Of a stretch of 64,000 nt of DNA, positions 1-11,218 are shown piece after piece. Source of the stretch: Gracilaria domingensis (lineage: Eukaryota > Rhodophyta > Florideophyceae > Gracilariales > Gracilariaceae). How positions within the stretch are numbered: the first letter of the stretch is position 1; every line of letters begins with the position of its first letter. A model generated the notes under the pieces. The model was given only the letters and a program-made list of their open reading frames with translations. It did not search any database and was not told the DNA's origin. Where the stretch lies: NCBI GenBank assembly GCA_022539475.1, contig VCMS01000039.1, positions 186,001-250,000 on the forward strand, read 5' to 3'. The translations under genes were made by a program, and so were the position numbers.

Positions 1-219
1 CACACTCGGCAGAATTCGTAGAGTGCACGCGAGGAGTTAATATCCAATTTCAATCATTGAGAGCTGCAATCTCAACCAAATATGCAAGTGTTTACTTGCA
101 TTCTGATTGGGCCGCTCTTAACGCTATCTCTCTAGCGTTAAGAAATTTCAGTCCCCAAAGGGTTAATTGCAATGCCTTTAAATGAGCCCTAAATTCTTAT
201 AAAACCGAAAAAGGCGAAT

Positions 220-1020
220 TTACCGCTGTTCCCGGCAGCACCGCGCCGACGCCAGCGCGTGTGCCACACGCGCACTTGGCAATGCGCGTGGCCAGCACAG
301 CGCGGCGCAAAACGCGCGCGCCGTTGCACACGTGGCACACGCGCGAGCCACCGCGCCTCCGCGCCAACCGACAACGCGCCGACATCGCGGCCGCTGCGCG
401 CGCCGCAAATGCGACCGCAGCGCGCCGCTGGCGCCGTCGCACGGCCGAGCCGTCCCGTCCCGCGACCGCGGCGCAGTGCACTGCCCGTCCGCGCCCACGC
501 GCACACCAGTTATGTCCCGCTCGTGCGCGTCCGCACCGCCGCTGTCGCCCTCCGACTGGGCACCGCTCGCCTCCCGCACTCGAACACTTCCGTTTTCTCC
601 TCCGGCAAGCCCGGCTAGGCCATCCTCACTTGCTCCAATGTACTTCATTCGGCCACTCACACTTTCAACTGTTATTGCGCCGCCTCCACTGAACGCTACG
701 CATGTCACTCTTTCCTCACTTGTACCAGAGCTCACGCACCTTCCACTTTTTGAGTTCCACACTCAGAGCGTTCCATTTTCTGACCCAGTTGCAATCATTT
801 CTGCATTCTCACAGAATTGCACACAAGAGAAACCAGATCCGTCTCTGTCCACTGTGTCCGACTCTCCGCTTCTTATGTCCAATTTCCAATATTGAGATAC
901 CCCAAGAACAACCTTCGACCCCGTCCAACTCACAGCAACGCGCGGATTCTCAACCCGCCCTATCAACCTCACAAGTTCGCGGCGCGCGCCACCATTCTGC
1001 AGCTCCAACACCACAAACAT
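220..1020 (-). pseudogene. Decayed WD40-repeat gene fragment
   Basis: Read leftwards from 1020, the translation gives WD40-type blades (for example CVQFCENAEMIATGSENGTL, then VTCVAFSGGG, then SRDGTARPCDGASGAL). A TGA at 763-765 falls inside a blade, in the same frame, between GSENGTL and VWNSKSGRC. Normally an ordinary residue joins these halves, so this is a nonsense mutation. At about 1005 the frame also breaks: RNECLW, the expected lead-in, is in another frame. Below about 500 the DNA becomes very GC-rich and blade-like pieces jump between frames. No NB-ARC domain is present. The relic lies head-to-head with the NB-ARC-WD40 gene that starts at 1596, so it is probably a broken paralogue of that gene's WD40 part. 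A separate WD40 gene cannot be excluded. Confidence 0.72.
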
Positions 1021-1595
1021 TCATTTCGGAACGTCAGGTTCCAACCGTTGGACTCCAACAAGAGGCTGCACAAATTTCTAATCCCATGCCTGACTGTCTC
1101 ACTCCCACAATTTGCTCCAATAAACTCCGACCTTTTTTCAACCCCCTGTTTCGAACATGTCATTTGCGCTCGTTTGCGTTGCACGTTGCCGACCAAACAT
1201 GGCTTCTCACTTACGCGCCTTTGCCTTACAGCAGTCCGCACACGTCAGACCAAGCTCGAGGCCGTGATTGTACCGAGGTACAATCAGCGCTTGCCCACAG
1301 CCCGTCGCGGTGTCGCGTCTGCATATCACTCAGAAACGCGTTGATGGCAGTCATTGACACACGCGACACCACTCTTGAGGTGTCAGACGCAACAGTTGGC
1401 AGTGCTTGACAACTCCTCGATTGTACACGCACACGCTTCATCAAAGCTGGTCCACATTTCACCAACTTCCCCATCACAAAATACCCCGCCGTCAATCCTT
1501 CTCGAACTTCCAGTGCACTCTCGGCTCTTGCTCCTCTCGAACAGTTGCATTTGCTTTTCGCACTTTCTTTCTCCCAAATCTTCATCACACCAGAC
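1021..1595. other. Divergent intergenic region, no gene seen
   Basis: This lies between the WD40 relic (minus) and the NB-ARC gene (plus). Open frames are short and without recognisable domains. The segment presumably holds the promoter of the gene at 1596, but I see no clear TATA box close to its ATG. Confidence 0.5.
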
Positions 1596-4500
1596 ATGGC
1601 ATCAACACTTGTTCCGGGCTTTGTTCCGAAGTTTGGAGACTTTCTCAAAGGGCTGGAGATGTTGGAGAGTGTCATCAACAGCACCTTCGAGCGCAAGGAT
1701 CTGGTGGCTGACAACAAGGATCACCTCGTTCGGGTGCAACGAAAGTATCAGCAGGCAGTGCAGATCATAGTGCATCTGGAAGAGCAGGGAGAACTTGATT
1801 TCATTTCGAACGTCAAACTGCAGGGATTCGCAGAAGAACTCAGCGAGATCGAGAGAAAACTGCAGGATTGGCACAAAAGTATCGAAGATGCGAAAGCCTC
1901 CGACCGTGTGAAAAGAATGAAGCAGATACTAGATGAATGTGAGAGCAACGTCAGGGAGATACTTGATTTCAAGCCCAGCAATTCTTCACAAGAGCCGAAT
2001 TCATCGAGGGATGTGGGTCCCGATGCCTATGTGGAGGGGATGAATAATGTTCCAAGGAATCCACCGCGGTTAACCTTCGACTTCGCATCCAAATCCACGC
2101 CTGAGAGTGAGCTAAAGGCAGCAGTGTTGTCGGTGGAGAGCGAGAGAAGCATTGCTGTGATTGCATCTGGGCTGGGAGGGGCTGGGAAGACATGTGCCTT
2201 GCGTCAAGTCTGCAGAGAAGAAGAAGTTAAATCGAAGTTTCCGGGAGGTATTTTGTTCATGCAGCTTGGAAATGAGGCCAAGCAGTTCACGATCATCCAA
2301 GAACGAATCAAGCTGGTTCTTTTGACAGGAGGAAAGAATTTGGCGGGACGTTTGCGAACTATGAAATCTCTGCAGGAAGTATGCTGTGCAGTAGCTCCGT
2401 GGTTCAACCAACACGAGTACCTGTTGCTGGTGGATGACGTATGGGACGTCAATGATATCAATTCCGAGGAGCTAGCTACTCTGGAAACTTTTTTGAGTGG
2501 CGGCAGTCGTATGGTTTACTCAACAAGGAGTCGGCGTTTGTGTGAACATACAGAGAGCGTGATTGAATTTAGGGAGAAGGAACCACAAGGGCCATTGGCG
2601 CGACGAATGCTAATGACTCACGCTGGTTTTGATTGGGATCAGCAGCTTAGCCAGCAGAATGAGACAGCGGTAAATGTTGTGTTGGAGCAGTGTGGAGGTC
2701 TTCCACTAGCACTCGGTATTGCGGGAGCTGCGGTGCGCGAATACTCGGAGCAGCGTTTGGAAAACTTTCAAAACGCATTGAGCGACTACCTGCGGGGATG
2801 CCGCACCATCAATGAAGTTGATGAAGATCGGCACGGCAAATTGGGACTGATCGTGGACAATTCTTTGAAGGCGTTGGGAAATGAGGAAGACTTTAAGGAA
2901 AAGTTTGAGAAGTTATGCATTGTTCGAAAGAAGCAAGACATTCCTTTGTTGATGTTGCAATGTTTGTGGGGCGCAAAGGACTTGAGAGAAACTATGACGT
3001 GGGCCAAGAAGCTGTACGATGTGTCGGTTGTGCGAATTCGAAGGGAAGATGAAGGCCGTACGTATATTGAGATTCACGATCTTGTTTTGGACCTCGCCGT
3101 TGATAGAACGTCGGAGGAATTCAAAACGGAATGTTTCAAGACGTTAATTGGGACCTATAAGGAAAGGGCTCGAGAAATGGAAATTGAAGTTGTGGACGAT
3201 AGTAGAAATCAGGCGGTTCCCGAACGAAGGGAAGGAAGACTGATGCGACTAATGAGACAATCAAGGAAATGTTTTGGATGTGTTGAAGACCGTGAGATTG
3301 AAGGCAATGCTGATGTTCATGTTGGTAACGAGTGGAAAAAGGAAGTTCGTTGGGCGTGGTGGAGGTTTGAAGATGACAGTTACATCTTGGACAATCTGTG
3401 TCGAGTGCTATATGAATCCGGTTGCTTTGAAGAGATACTGTGGTTGCTTTCGCAACCAAACTGGATTGTGATGCGACTTCAAGGAGACGGCATGTACGAC
3501 GTGAATGAAGACATTGAGTGGGGCAAGTCAGCTCTGCGCAAGACAAACTCGGACACAACTAACCACATGACACATTTGCAGACGGTGCGTCAAGCTGCTC
3601 AGATGAGTCATACGTTCGTTGTGCAAAACAAACGTGAAGCATGGTTCCAAATGCATGGAAGATTGCTGCGACATGCGCAGATTTGCGAGAGAACGAGAAG
3701 GTTTGTTGAAAAGATTGAAGAATGTGCTCCCAGGCCCTGGGCCAACGCGTCGACGGGATTATTACAGCAGGCAAATGAACTTTTGAAAGAAGGAATAGAT
3801 GTGGGCGTCAACTTTCGAATTCTTTGTTCATTTGTCTGGGGTCATCACGTTTACGCTGCAGTGCAATCGCGTTCAGACCTGGATGTGTATTGGAAATCGT
3901 ATGACCTTAAGATGGGGTTTTTGAAAACAAGAAAGTTTCAAACGGAAGGCGAAAAAGTTGCTGAGACCTACGGGGCAGCAATATCAACCGACTTGAGAAA
4001 AGTTGCGCTTGGGGATGTAGTCGGAAGAGTGTTTGCATGGGATGCAGAAACTTGCTCGCTACGCAGAACATTCAAGGCCCACGACGACTCGATCTGGGAT
4101 GTTGCGCTAAACGATGACGGCACGAGAGTGGTGACCGGGTTAGCGGACAGCACTATTCGAATATGGGATGTCGAGAATGGAGAGATGGTGGGACAAGCTC
4201 TGGAGGGCCACACCGCTTCAGTTTTGTGCGTTGCGTTGAGCGGGGACGGGAGTAGAGTGGTGTCCGGATCATCAGACAGAACTGTGCGGATATGGGAGGT
4301 TGGGAGCGGTGAGGCGGTAGGACAGCCGCTGATGGCGGTGAGACAGCCGTGCCAGGTTGCTGCTGTGTACTGCGTTGCTTTCAGCGGCGACGGGAAGCGA
4401 GTGGTGTGCGGGACGATGGAAGTGTCCGGAACTGGGAGAACCGGAACGGTACGGATATGGGAAGTCGAGAACGGAATGATGGTGGGACAGCCTCGAATGG

Positions 4501-5508
4501 GTGACGTTGGATGTGTGTTGTGCGTCGCGTTTAGTGAGGACGGAAAGCACGTGGCGTCCGGGGAGGAGGACGGAACGGTGCAAATATGGAACGCGGAGAG
4601 CGGGGAGCAGGTGGAGGAGCACCATCTGGCTGCAAGAACAGCATGCGCATGCGTGGCGTTTAGTAGCGACGGGAGGGAGGTGATTTGCGGGACAGTTGAT
4701 TGGACGTTGCGGATTTGGGAGGTGGGAAGGAGAGGGGGGCCGTTTGAGCCTCGCGGCGATGAGATTGTTGAAGTGCGGTGCGTTGCGATCAGCGATGATG
4801 AGGGGCGAGTGGTGTGCGCGTCGGGGGGCGCAACGTTGCGAGTGTGGGACGCTGCGAGCGCGCGGGCGGTGGGACAGCCGCTGGTGGGGCACACTGATGT
4901 GGTGGAGTGCGTTGCGCTGAGCTGCGACGGGAGGCGCGTGGCGTCCGGGGCGCGTGACGGGACGGTGCGCGTGGTATCGCCACGCGGGCAGACCGATCTT
5001 GGAGTACTCGCTGTGGGTGTGGCGGCTGCGGGGCGCGCCGGCGGAGGCGCGGCGCGTGGCGGAGCGCGTCGGCGACGTGCGCTGCGTGGCGCTGAGCGAC
5101 GACGGCTCGCGCGTGGCGTGCGGCACGCGCGACGGCGCGCTGCACGTGTGCGACGCGCGCAGCGGCGCGCGCGTGGGCGCGCCGCTCCAGTTGGGCGCTG
5201 CATTGCGCCGCGTGGGCGCCAACGCCGACGGCTCGCGCGTGCTGTGCCAGCTGCGCAGCCGCGCCATGGCGCTGTGCGACGTGCGGCTCGCGCGGCGCGT
5301 CGGCGCGCTGCGCGCGCCCGGCGACCGCGCCGTCGGCTGCGTGCATGTCACGTGGGGCAGCCGCATGCCGGAATGGGCAGCATGGTGCTGGTCTGAGAGC
5401 GGGCCGATCTGGTTGGGCACATTCGAGTGCGGTCTCGTTCGCACGAGCGATCGTGCCGACGAATTCCGCGACGCCACGTTGAGGCCCGTGTGCGAGATTG
5501 AGTGGTAG
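1596..5508 (+). CDS. NB-ARC-WD40 (NLR-like) protein with a 2-bp frameshift near the C-terminus
   Basis: The protein is a STAND-type NTPase, probably a cytoplasmic recognition switch. I place the start at the ATG at 1596 (MASTLVPGF), because upstream in-frame codons are only non-ATG. Order of parts: an N-terminal helical bundle (residues 1-125); a Walker A loop GLGGAGKT near residue 190; kinase-2 LLLVDDVW near 278; RNBS-B SRMVYSTRS near 303; GLPL near 367; an MHD-like IHD near 490; a helical linker with EECAPRPWANAS; then WD40 blades from about residue 800. The blades diverge from each other. After GTVRV at 4971-4974 the frame changes: blades continue only in the +1 frame (VGDVRCVALSDDGSRVACG) to the stop at 5506-5508. 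The junction reads GTGG where a GTGTGG (Val-Trp) would keep the blade whole, so two bases look lost. Unshifted translation would run to 5396 with an Arg/Ala-rich nonsense tail. The paralogue at 35117-39385 shares the whole architecture. GC content climbs steeply over the last blades. It could be a pseudogene, or the shift could be an assembly error. Confidence 0.88.
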
Positions 5509-5529
5509 CTAACGCTAAAAGGTCAAGAG

Positions 5530-5915
5530 CACATTTGTGCTCGTTTTGCGACGCGTGCTTGCGCTCGACGCGCTTCCTGCTCACGCCGCGCGCCGCGCAC
5601 CACCGCAGCTGGCGTCGCAGCCGCACGATGGAGCGAGCGTTTGGCGCGCAACACGGCAGAGAGCACCACGGCGTGCGCGTTTCGCATCGCGCGCTCGACA
5701 AAGATCGCGAGCGCGCACGTTGGTGACGCGGCCTGCGGCGGCGCCGTGCGCGTGTGGGACACGCGCCCACCCCCGAGCAAAAGGGCGTCGCGCCTCCGCG
5801 GCGCGCGCGTCGGCGCGTGGCACGCGCGTGGCGACGCGCACGCCGCACTGCTAGGGCGCGTAAAGTTAGCCAAATCTGGGGCCGACGGCTGTTTTCGTGT
5901 CTCCATACCGTGATG
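5530..5915 (+). pseudogene. WD40-like debris downstream of the NB-ARC gene
   Basis: GC-rich DNA directly after the stop at 5508. One frame reads CGGAVRVWDTR, a typical WD40 blade end, and other blade-like scraps (HDGASVWRATRQ) sit in another frame. No frame is open across the whole segment. It is probably the remnant of another WD40 gene or of extra blades. The call rests on short motifs in biased sequence. Confidence 0.4.
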
Positions 5916-6680
5916 CGCGCTGTGGCGCTGTCGCCAACCGGCGCGAGTAGGCAGAAGAGAGGCGGATGCGGGCGAGGTCGCAGGCGGGTGCACGGACCAG
6001 TAATTTTATCTGGTACTCTCGTTCTGCTCAACGGCGATCTTCATTACCAACGGCAGCGGCTGGTGTTCAGAAGACGGCGGAGCAAACGCGGTAAAGTGCG
6101 CGAATGCCTAGGCTGTAAGTGCAGGCCCCGCCGGCGCTGTGAAGATCTGCCTCCCACGCACTGCTGTTCCGATAAATCTTCTTCTTCGTACCTCGAAATG
6201 GCAGCGCGCAGCGCAACGGAACTCGCGCGGCGCCACCTCCTACACGCCCCACAAGTCATACACGCGCCACACGCAGCCACCGCCTCAGAAGCGCTGCGCT
6301 ATTAGTTTTTTTGAAGGTTAACAAAAGATTTTGGGACAAAAGATTTGTTTTCCGAAGCAATACATGGTGCAAGATCAGATCGAGTTGTTGCTCGTCTCGA
6401 GGAGCATGCCGCCAAAGAGGCTTCAATATCAATTTAAAATTTGTAGTTCACATAGAAATGAAAACGCTAAAGTTTGGAACGTATTCTTTGGCATGCATCG
6501 GCATTGGTTAGCTTACCAATATTGCTAGAATATTGCAAACCCTTTCGGTTTCTGCTAATTTTATTGCAGATTTAGGGCGCTAATGTTGCAATTATTATTG
6601 CAAGATCAGGTGCAGTATATAGAAATACTGTTTATTGCGTTTTGAGGTGCAATTAATTGCAGTTATATTAGTTGCAGCCC
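5916..6680. other. Non-coding stretch with an ATTGCAAT-rich patch
   Basis: No supported gene. From about 6530 to 6680 the sequence is rich in ATTGCAAT/TTGCAA motifs and ends in TTGCAGCCCTG, like an hAT-type terminus. Similar patches occur at 29060-29205 and 53680-53830. I could not find a matching left end or a target duplication. Confidence 0.4.
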
Positions 6681-6684
6681 TGGC

Positions 6685-6990
6685 AGTGGGCCGACAGCAG
6701 TCCACTGAGCGAACCAAATCGCTCGCGTCTCTGAAGTTTCCAAACAATGCATATATCCCAAAGGTAAGGATATTATCTGGAAATAAATACTAGGTCAAAG
6801 CCTAAACTCGCAAAGTGGCTGCACATGTGATATTTGCCAACTACCTTCGTACATAGATGCAATGCAGACGGCTGACGCAAGCTCCGACGCAAATCGTCTC
6901 TGAGTTACAAGAAGCTACCAAAAGACAGAGTGCTGTTCTAGGTTGTGGAGGCCTAAAATTAACGCATATTATTCGGCTACGTACGCAGCG
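6685..6990 (+). repeat. Dispersed repeat A, copy 1
   Basis: The stretch with GGCCGACAGCAGTC, TTACAAGAAGCTACCAAA, GACAGAGTGCTGTT and TAAAATTAACGCATAT recurs at 17070-17285 in the same order. The 17-kb copy has about 45 extra bases between the last two motifs. No coding capacity is evident. Confidence 0.75.
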
Positions 6991-7224
6991 CCAGAACAGA
7001 CGCAGCTTGGCTGCGAAATACAGAACAGAGTCTTGTCTTCGACTCGATTTGGGAACGTCCGCACTCGAGGCCGACGCGTCCTTTCGTCGTGGCTTTCCCA
7101 TAACAGTGTTCTCGAGACACCTTGGAGAGACAGTCGCTCGTCTCGCTCGACGCAATAGGACAAGAGCTCAAGAGCTCTACACGAAAAATATCCAGGGAAA
7201 ACGGGGTGGGTGGGCAATTGAAAC

Positions 7225-7320
7225 ATCCTTTATTAAATTCAACCGGCTTAAAGCCGATTTATAGCCCAGGTATCGACAGTTTGGGACTGTAGCAGTTATC
7301 AAGTTGAGAGGGGGGCATCT
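7225..7320 (+). repeat. Relict LTR end related to the copia element
   Basis: The segment AACCGGCTTAAAGCCGATTT, then AGCCCAGGTATCGACAGT, matches the 3' end of the intact LTR (11119-11160) with substitutions. The bases beyond it (GGGACTGTAGCAGTTATCAAG) resemble those following the intact 5' LTR. This points to an older member of the same retrotransposon family. Confidence 0.6.
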
Positions 7321-7709
7321 AGAAGCTTTTTAGAAGCAACTGGAAACTACTTCGTTCTAGAATGTTCTCTAGAACATATACGTAGAATGCTTTATACTAT
7401 ATGATAGAAACTATATAGAACCCTAGAACACTCTACAACTTTATTGAAACAATATAAAAGAGTAGAAGAGAACTCCATTTTGACGAAAGATAGAAGACAA
7501 GCCGAGTGTCAGTGATTAGAATTACTTTGTGTTTTATCCGAAGTGTTTGTCGTTCTACAACACGAAACATTTATTGCCATGTGTTACATGCATGTAGTGT
7601 AGCCTCCATATTTATTTCGGCCTACACATCAATCATACGCGTTCACGGAACTACAGTGACCATGAAGGTTACTCCACTTCTCTTTCTTCTTTCCAGAGTA
7701 TCTACTAAG

Positions 7710-8225
7710 AACCATTATTCCTTTCCGTCTGCTTCGCTAGAACAGATGGAGCGTCGCTGCTCCAAGTACAGAGTAGGTACTTTACTAAGTTTCGGAACAT
7801 CCGCGCTCCTGGCGGACGTGTCTTTTCGTCTTGGCAACAGCAAATAATTCAGGCTTTTGCCGCCATTGGGACAGTTGCTCGTACCGGTCGGCGCGATAGG
7901 ATTCAAGCTAAAGCTATACTTATTGCCACATTAACTGGGATTGGGAAATTGTGTTGGGTGAGTTAAAAACAAAAGCAAGAGCGCAAAGGTTGAGCACGGA
8001 ATAGGACGAGATCTTTGCTGGCTCAGTAGCGATAAGAGACTCAAGTAGCTTAAATATAGCTGTTGAAGCTCAAAGCCACAGATCTTTAAGACCACAATCT
8101 CAAAGAGGCCACCCAGAAATTGTGATTGCCAAGTAAGCCATAATTTGAATTTGTGGTGCCGTGCAGTGCGCATTTGCGTCTTGCTCCCGTACAATCCAAT
8201 AAATCATCATCTGCGATTTGCCCAG
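7710..8225 (+). repeat. Dispersed repeat B, copy 1 (solo-LTR-like)
   Basis: About 515 bp that is repeated at 49873-50395 with roughly 85-90% identity by eye. It runs from TTCCTTTCCGTC to CATCTGCGATTTGCCC. A 3'-terminal fragment also lies in reverse orientation at 26457-26512. Length, single ends and lack of coding capacity suit a solo LTR, but no target duplication was found. Confidence 0.7.
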
Positions 8226-8420
8226 TAAAGATCCAGTCAGTCCCCAAATTTTCCAATAAATCTACTTTCTCGTCCGGAAAATCCACTATTTAAACGACGC
8301 AGATACGTTGTCCGCCAACGCTGTTATTCAGAGAAGACTTGCTGCTTTTCGATGAAACATAGATGGTATCGTCATAAAAAAAACATTTCTTGCTTCTTGA
8401 CCGCTGTGTACCATTGAAAG

Positions 8421-8911
8421 CAGGGCCGTATTTGTGACTGACTGAATAAGCTAAAAAATGGGTGACTAATGACTGACTGACTACGACGGTAAAAAATATT
8501 TAGTCATTTTAGTCATAGCAAAGTTTAGGTTCTTTACGATGGTGTATTAAACGCGGAAGTCTACCGTGTTACCGAGTTACGAGCATATTCACAAAAATTA
8601 GAGGTTAGACATGCCCTGTTGCACGAAAATAAACTCAAAGGTTTTCAAAAAAATTATTTGCAAACATCCAATTTTTTTCGATTTTTTGTTACGAGTAAGC
8701 TTAAAGACGATTACGTAGCGCAGACTACTCTTATAAATCTTGCGAAATGCACCGAAGGTGCTTTGGTAGACGCCATTGCGTGTTTAGTTGATAAAACTGA
8801 GCAAAAAAATATTTCAAAGCTTTTAATGACTAACATGACTGACTACCTGATTTTTTGTTGTGACTAGTGACTAAGCGAAACTAAATTTAGTCAGTCATAA
8901 ATACGCACCTG
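8421..8911 (+). mobile_element. Non-autonomous hAT element (491 bp) with 8-bp target duplication
   Basis: The left end is CAGGGCCGTATTTGTGACTG and the right end, read in reverse, is CAGGTGCGTATTTATGACTG, so the element has hAT-type imperfect terminal inverted repeats. The 8-bp sequence ATTGAAAG flanks it on both sides (8413-8420 and 8912-8919). The interior holds an 82-codon frame (8619-8867) without a recognisable domain, possibly a transposase remnant. A 184-bp relative lies at 43968-44151. Confidence 0.93.
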
Positions 8912-8919
8912 ATTGAAAG

Positions 8920-9337
8920 GCTTTCACAAGAAAACAACGCACAGTATTTGTCTTTCCGCTTTGCAACATGATTCGCTCTTTCCAGCGTTTCGCTTTTCAT
9001 ACCTTTGTGTTTGATTATCAGCTCTGCATTCGTGTCGTTCACGAGCCAACTTAAATGCCGATACATCTCTCTCATCATAAACTGGATGCCCGTGTTAAAA
9101 AATTACGTCGGTGAATATGAGAAAAATCTGTTAGTTTTGCTTCTATACAATTCTCTTTCATGCAAACACGTACCGATACGAAATGAGACGAGTTCTAGCC
9201 ATTGAGACCTCATTCTTTTCTTTAAATATGAGTACCACAGTGGTTCAAGACCCGCATCTGAAAAGCTCCTATTCTTCCTGTGACACATCTCACCCGCGAA
9301 GAAGGATAGAAAAGATAACTAGCACTGGGAAAAAACG
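8920..9337. other. Intergenic region upstream of the kinase gene
   Basis: No gene-like frame and no repeat recognised. It should contain the kinase promoter. Confidence 0.4.
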
Positions 9338-10570
9338 ATGAATTTCACGAGGGCTTTGACAAGATTCTTGCGTCAACGAACCCCAACCTCTAGACAACGG
9401 ATTACTAGACAGCCTAGCAACCCTTCAATATTCCACTCAGGAATAGTTTGTCGCTATAGCATAGTGCCCTTCTCTCAGAGGTCCATTATATTTAACAATT
9501 ATCAAAGATATTTGAGATCTGTGCTGCGAGGCCAAAGCGCTGTGCCACATGGGCTTGTTCTTTCTAATACTGCAGGTGAAACAGTGCTTAGAAACCTCTG
9601 CAGCAGGTTCGGAGCCGCCCAACGAGGAAGTTTGTCCTCAAACGCAGCTCTGCAAAGCTCTGTAGCGCGGCAGTTTGGCAACGTTCTCGCCTATCCGGCC
9701 GACGGACTGGCTCGGCAACTGTTGGGTAGGCTTCCGGGTGTGCGACGAAGACATTTTACTTCAGGACCCAGCAATAATACTTCATTTTCTGGGGAAACAA
9801 TCGATTTCCGATTCCTAATCGGGGCCGCAGTAGGTGCAGGAGCTTCCGCCACTGTTTTTCGTGCTCGTGATAATGAGAACGAGGAAGAGGAATTAGTGGT
9901 GAAGTTTGCTCTGACTCCAGAGGGTGGCGAGGATTCGGAAAACGGTAGTAGTGCTCAGGAGGAAGCGGAGGACGATTTAGCAAACGAGGCGCAGATATTG
10001 ACAGAGTTGATAAATCGCGCCCCGCACCTTCGCATTCCAAAGATATTTGGAAAGGGACAGCATGAAAATATCCAGTACTTGATATTAACCCGATTTGGCG
10101 ATTCTGTGCAAGACCTGCACGAAAACGCGGAGTTGCAATTCACCAACGCCGAAATTATCACGATAGTAGCTCAAGTTTTCGAGACAATGTGTGGGCTGCA
10201 CGCGTTGAACATGACTCATGGGGACATAAAAGAGTCGAATGTTGCTCGAGGATTGGGAGAGAACAAGAGCAAGTTTTATTTAATAGACTTTGGGCAAGCC
10301 AAATCAATTTCTGGTAATCCGGCCAACGATGTGGGAGACCTGCTTGGAATGATGGTTCGCTTGTTCCGCGACGGGGAAGAAGGGCTCGTGCCGGCAGAGC
10401 AAATAGGGGAGTACCAATGGTACAAGTTGAGCGACGAGCAGCAGGCCACTGTCCTGGCAAACCTGGATAAAGCCATAGAGCATCGAAACAACAAGGGAAC
10501 ACCAATTCCCGAGGTGATCAAGGCCTTCATCCATGAAGCGATTGGGCAGTCGCCGCCGGACTACAGGTAG
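9338..10570 (+). CDS. CK1/VRK-like protein kinase, 3' end truncated by a retrotransposon
   Basis: A Ser/Thr kinase of 410 residues as it now reads. The first 150 residues are Arg/Ser-rich with few acidic residues, like a mitochondrial presequence (inference). The kinase domain shows a glycine loop IGAAVGAGASATVF (about 160-173), the Lys in LVVKFAL (about 190), the catalytic loop THGDIKESNV (about 292), and DFG in YLIDFGQAK (about 315). HGD replaces HRD, as in the CK1/VRK group. Bases to 10564 are original. The last codons, AGG TAG, come from the inserted copia element. Beyond the element, at 16818-16907, an in-frame continuation of 29 codons plus stop is preserved, so the intact gene ended there. 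The catalytic domain is complete, so the truncated product could still be active. Confidence 0.88.
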   Translation: MNFTRALTRFLRQRTPTSRQRITRQPSNPSIFHSGIVCRYSIVPFSQRSIIFNNYQRYLRSVLRGQSAVPHGLVLSNTAGETVLRNLCSRFGAAQRGSLSSNAALQSSVARQFGNVLAYPADGLARQLLGRLPGVRRRHFTSGPSNNTSFSGETIDFRFLIGAAVGAGASATVFRARDNENEEEELVVKFALTPEGGEDSENGSSAQEEAEDDLANEAQILTELINRAPHLRIPKIFGKGQHENIQYLILTRFGDSVQDLHENAELQFTNAEIITIVAQVFETMCGLHALNMTHGDIKESNVARGLGENKSKFYLIDFGQAKSISGNPANDVGDLLGMMVRLFRDGEEGLVPAEQIGEYQWYKLSDEQQATVLANLDKAIEHRNNKGTPIPEVIKAFIHEAIGQSPPDYR

Positions 10571-11158
10571 TCAGATTTTTCTATGATTACATGGGAGGAT
10601 TTGTATGGACATGCAATACTTATATATGCATAAGCAGCAACGCATATCAGATATTGATTTTGTAATGTTGGAGAGATGTCGATTGCATGGCGGATTGGAA
10701 AGTGAACAAGAAATAAGTTAGGCAGTAATCGGTATACAAATCAGAAGAGTACATGAAAGAGATAATATATAGAACAGTAGAGTTGTCTTAGAAAGTAGTA
10801 TAAATAGGGTGGGTGCGGATACTACATGATTGACCTCCTCGGACAATCATCAAGTAAAAAGCAAATAACATCCAACTATCAGGAACCATCTCCGATGCGG
10901 GAGACCGCGCAACTGAGTTGCAACTACTTGTAGTAAGTTAACGAACCACGAAGCGTTATACACTAACCTTGCGTTTGTATCGACCTCTACTGCGTGTGGA
11001 ATCGACAGGTCCGTTCTACCGCAGCACCATTGGGTGCCGCATACCGTTCGCATCTGTGAGAATAAAGGACGTACGAAAACAGCCTCACTGGGGGCCGTGG
11101 ATACTGATCTTTATTGAATTGTCACCGGCTTCGAGCCGATTGAAGCCCAGGTTTCGAC
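10565..11158 (+). repeat. 5' LTR of the copia element
   Basis: Direct repeat of the 3' LTR from AGATTTTTCTATG (10573) to GGTTTCGAC. It carries a TATA-like TATAAATA near 10798 and an AATAAA near 11065. The bases after the LTR (AGTTATAACTGTGCAGC) would be the primer-binding region; I cannot assign a tRNA. Confidence 0.9.
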
Positions 11159-11218
11159 AGTTATAACTGTGCAGCTGTTAAGGTTAACCGCAATTGTAAC
11201 ATTTACCTGGACTACGTA

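Noticed and set aside
4940-5010. An intron explaining the frame change
   Set aside because: The only GT...AG pair near the break would make an intron of under 25 bases. A two-base loss in GTGTGG explains the frame change better.
3968-5477. Two long minus-strand open frames of about 400 codons
   Set aside because: They lie opposite the WD40 part of the NB-ARC gene, read as Arg/Pro/Ser/His-rich repeats, and are mirror images of the blade codons in GC-rich DNA.
5348-6031. 227-codon minus-strand frame after the NB-ARC gene
   Set aside because: Arg/His-rich translation in GC-rich DNA with no motif. Blade motifs here are on the plus strand.
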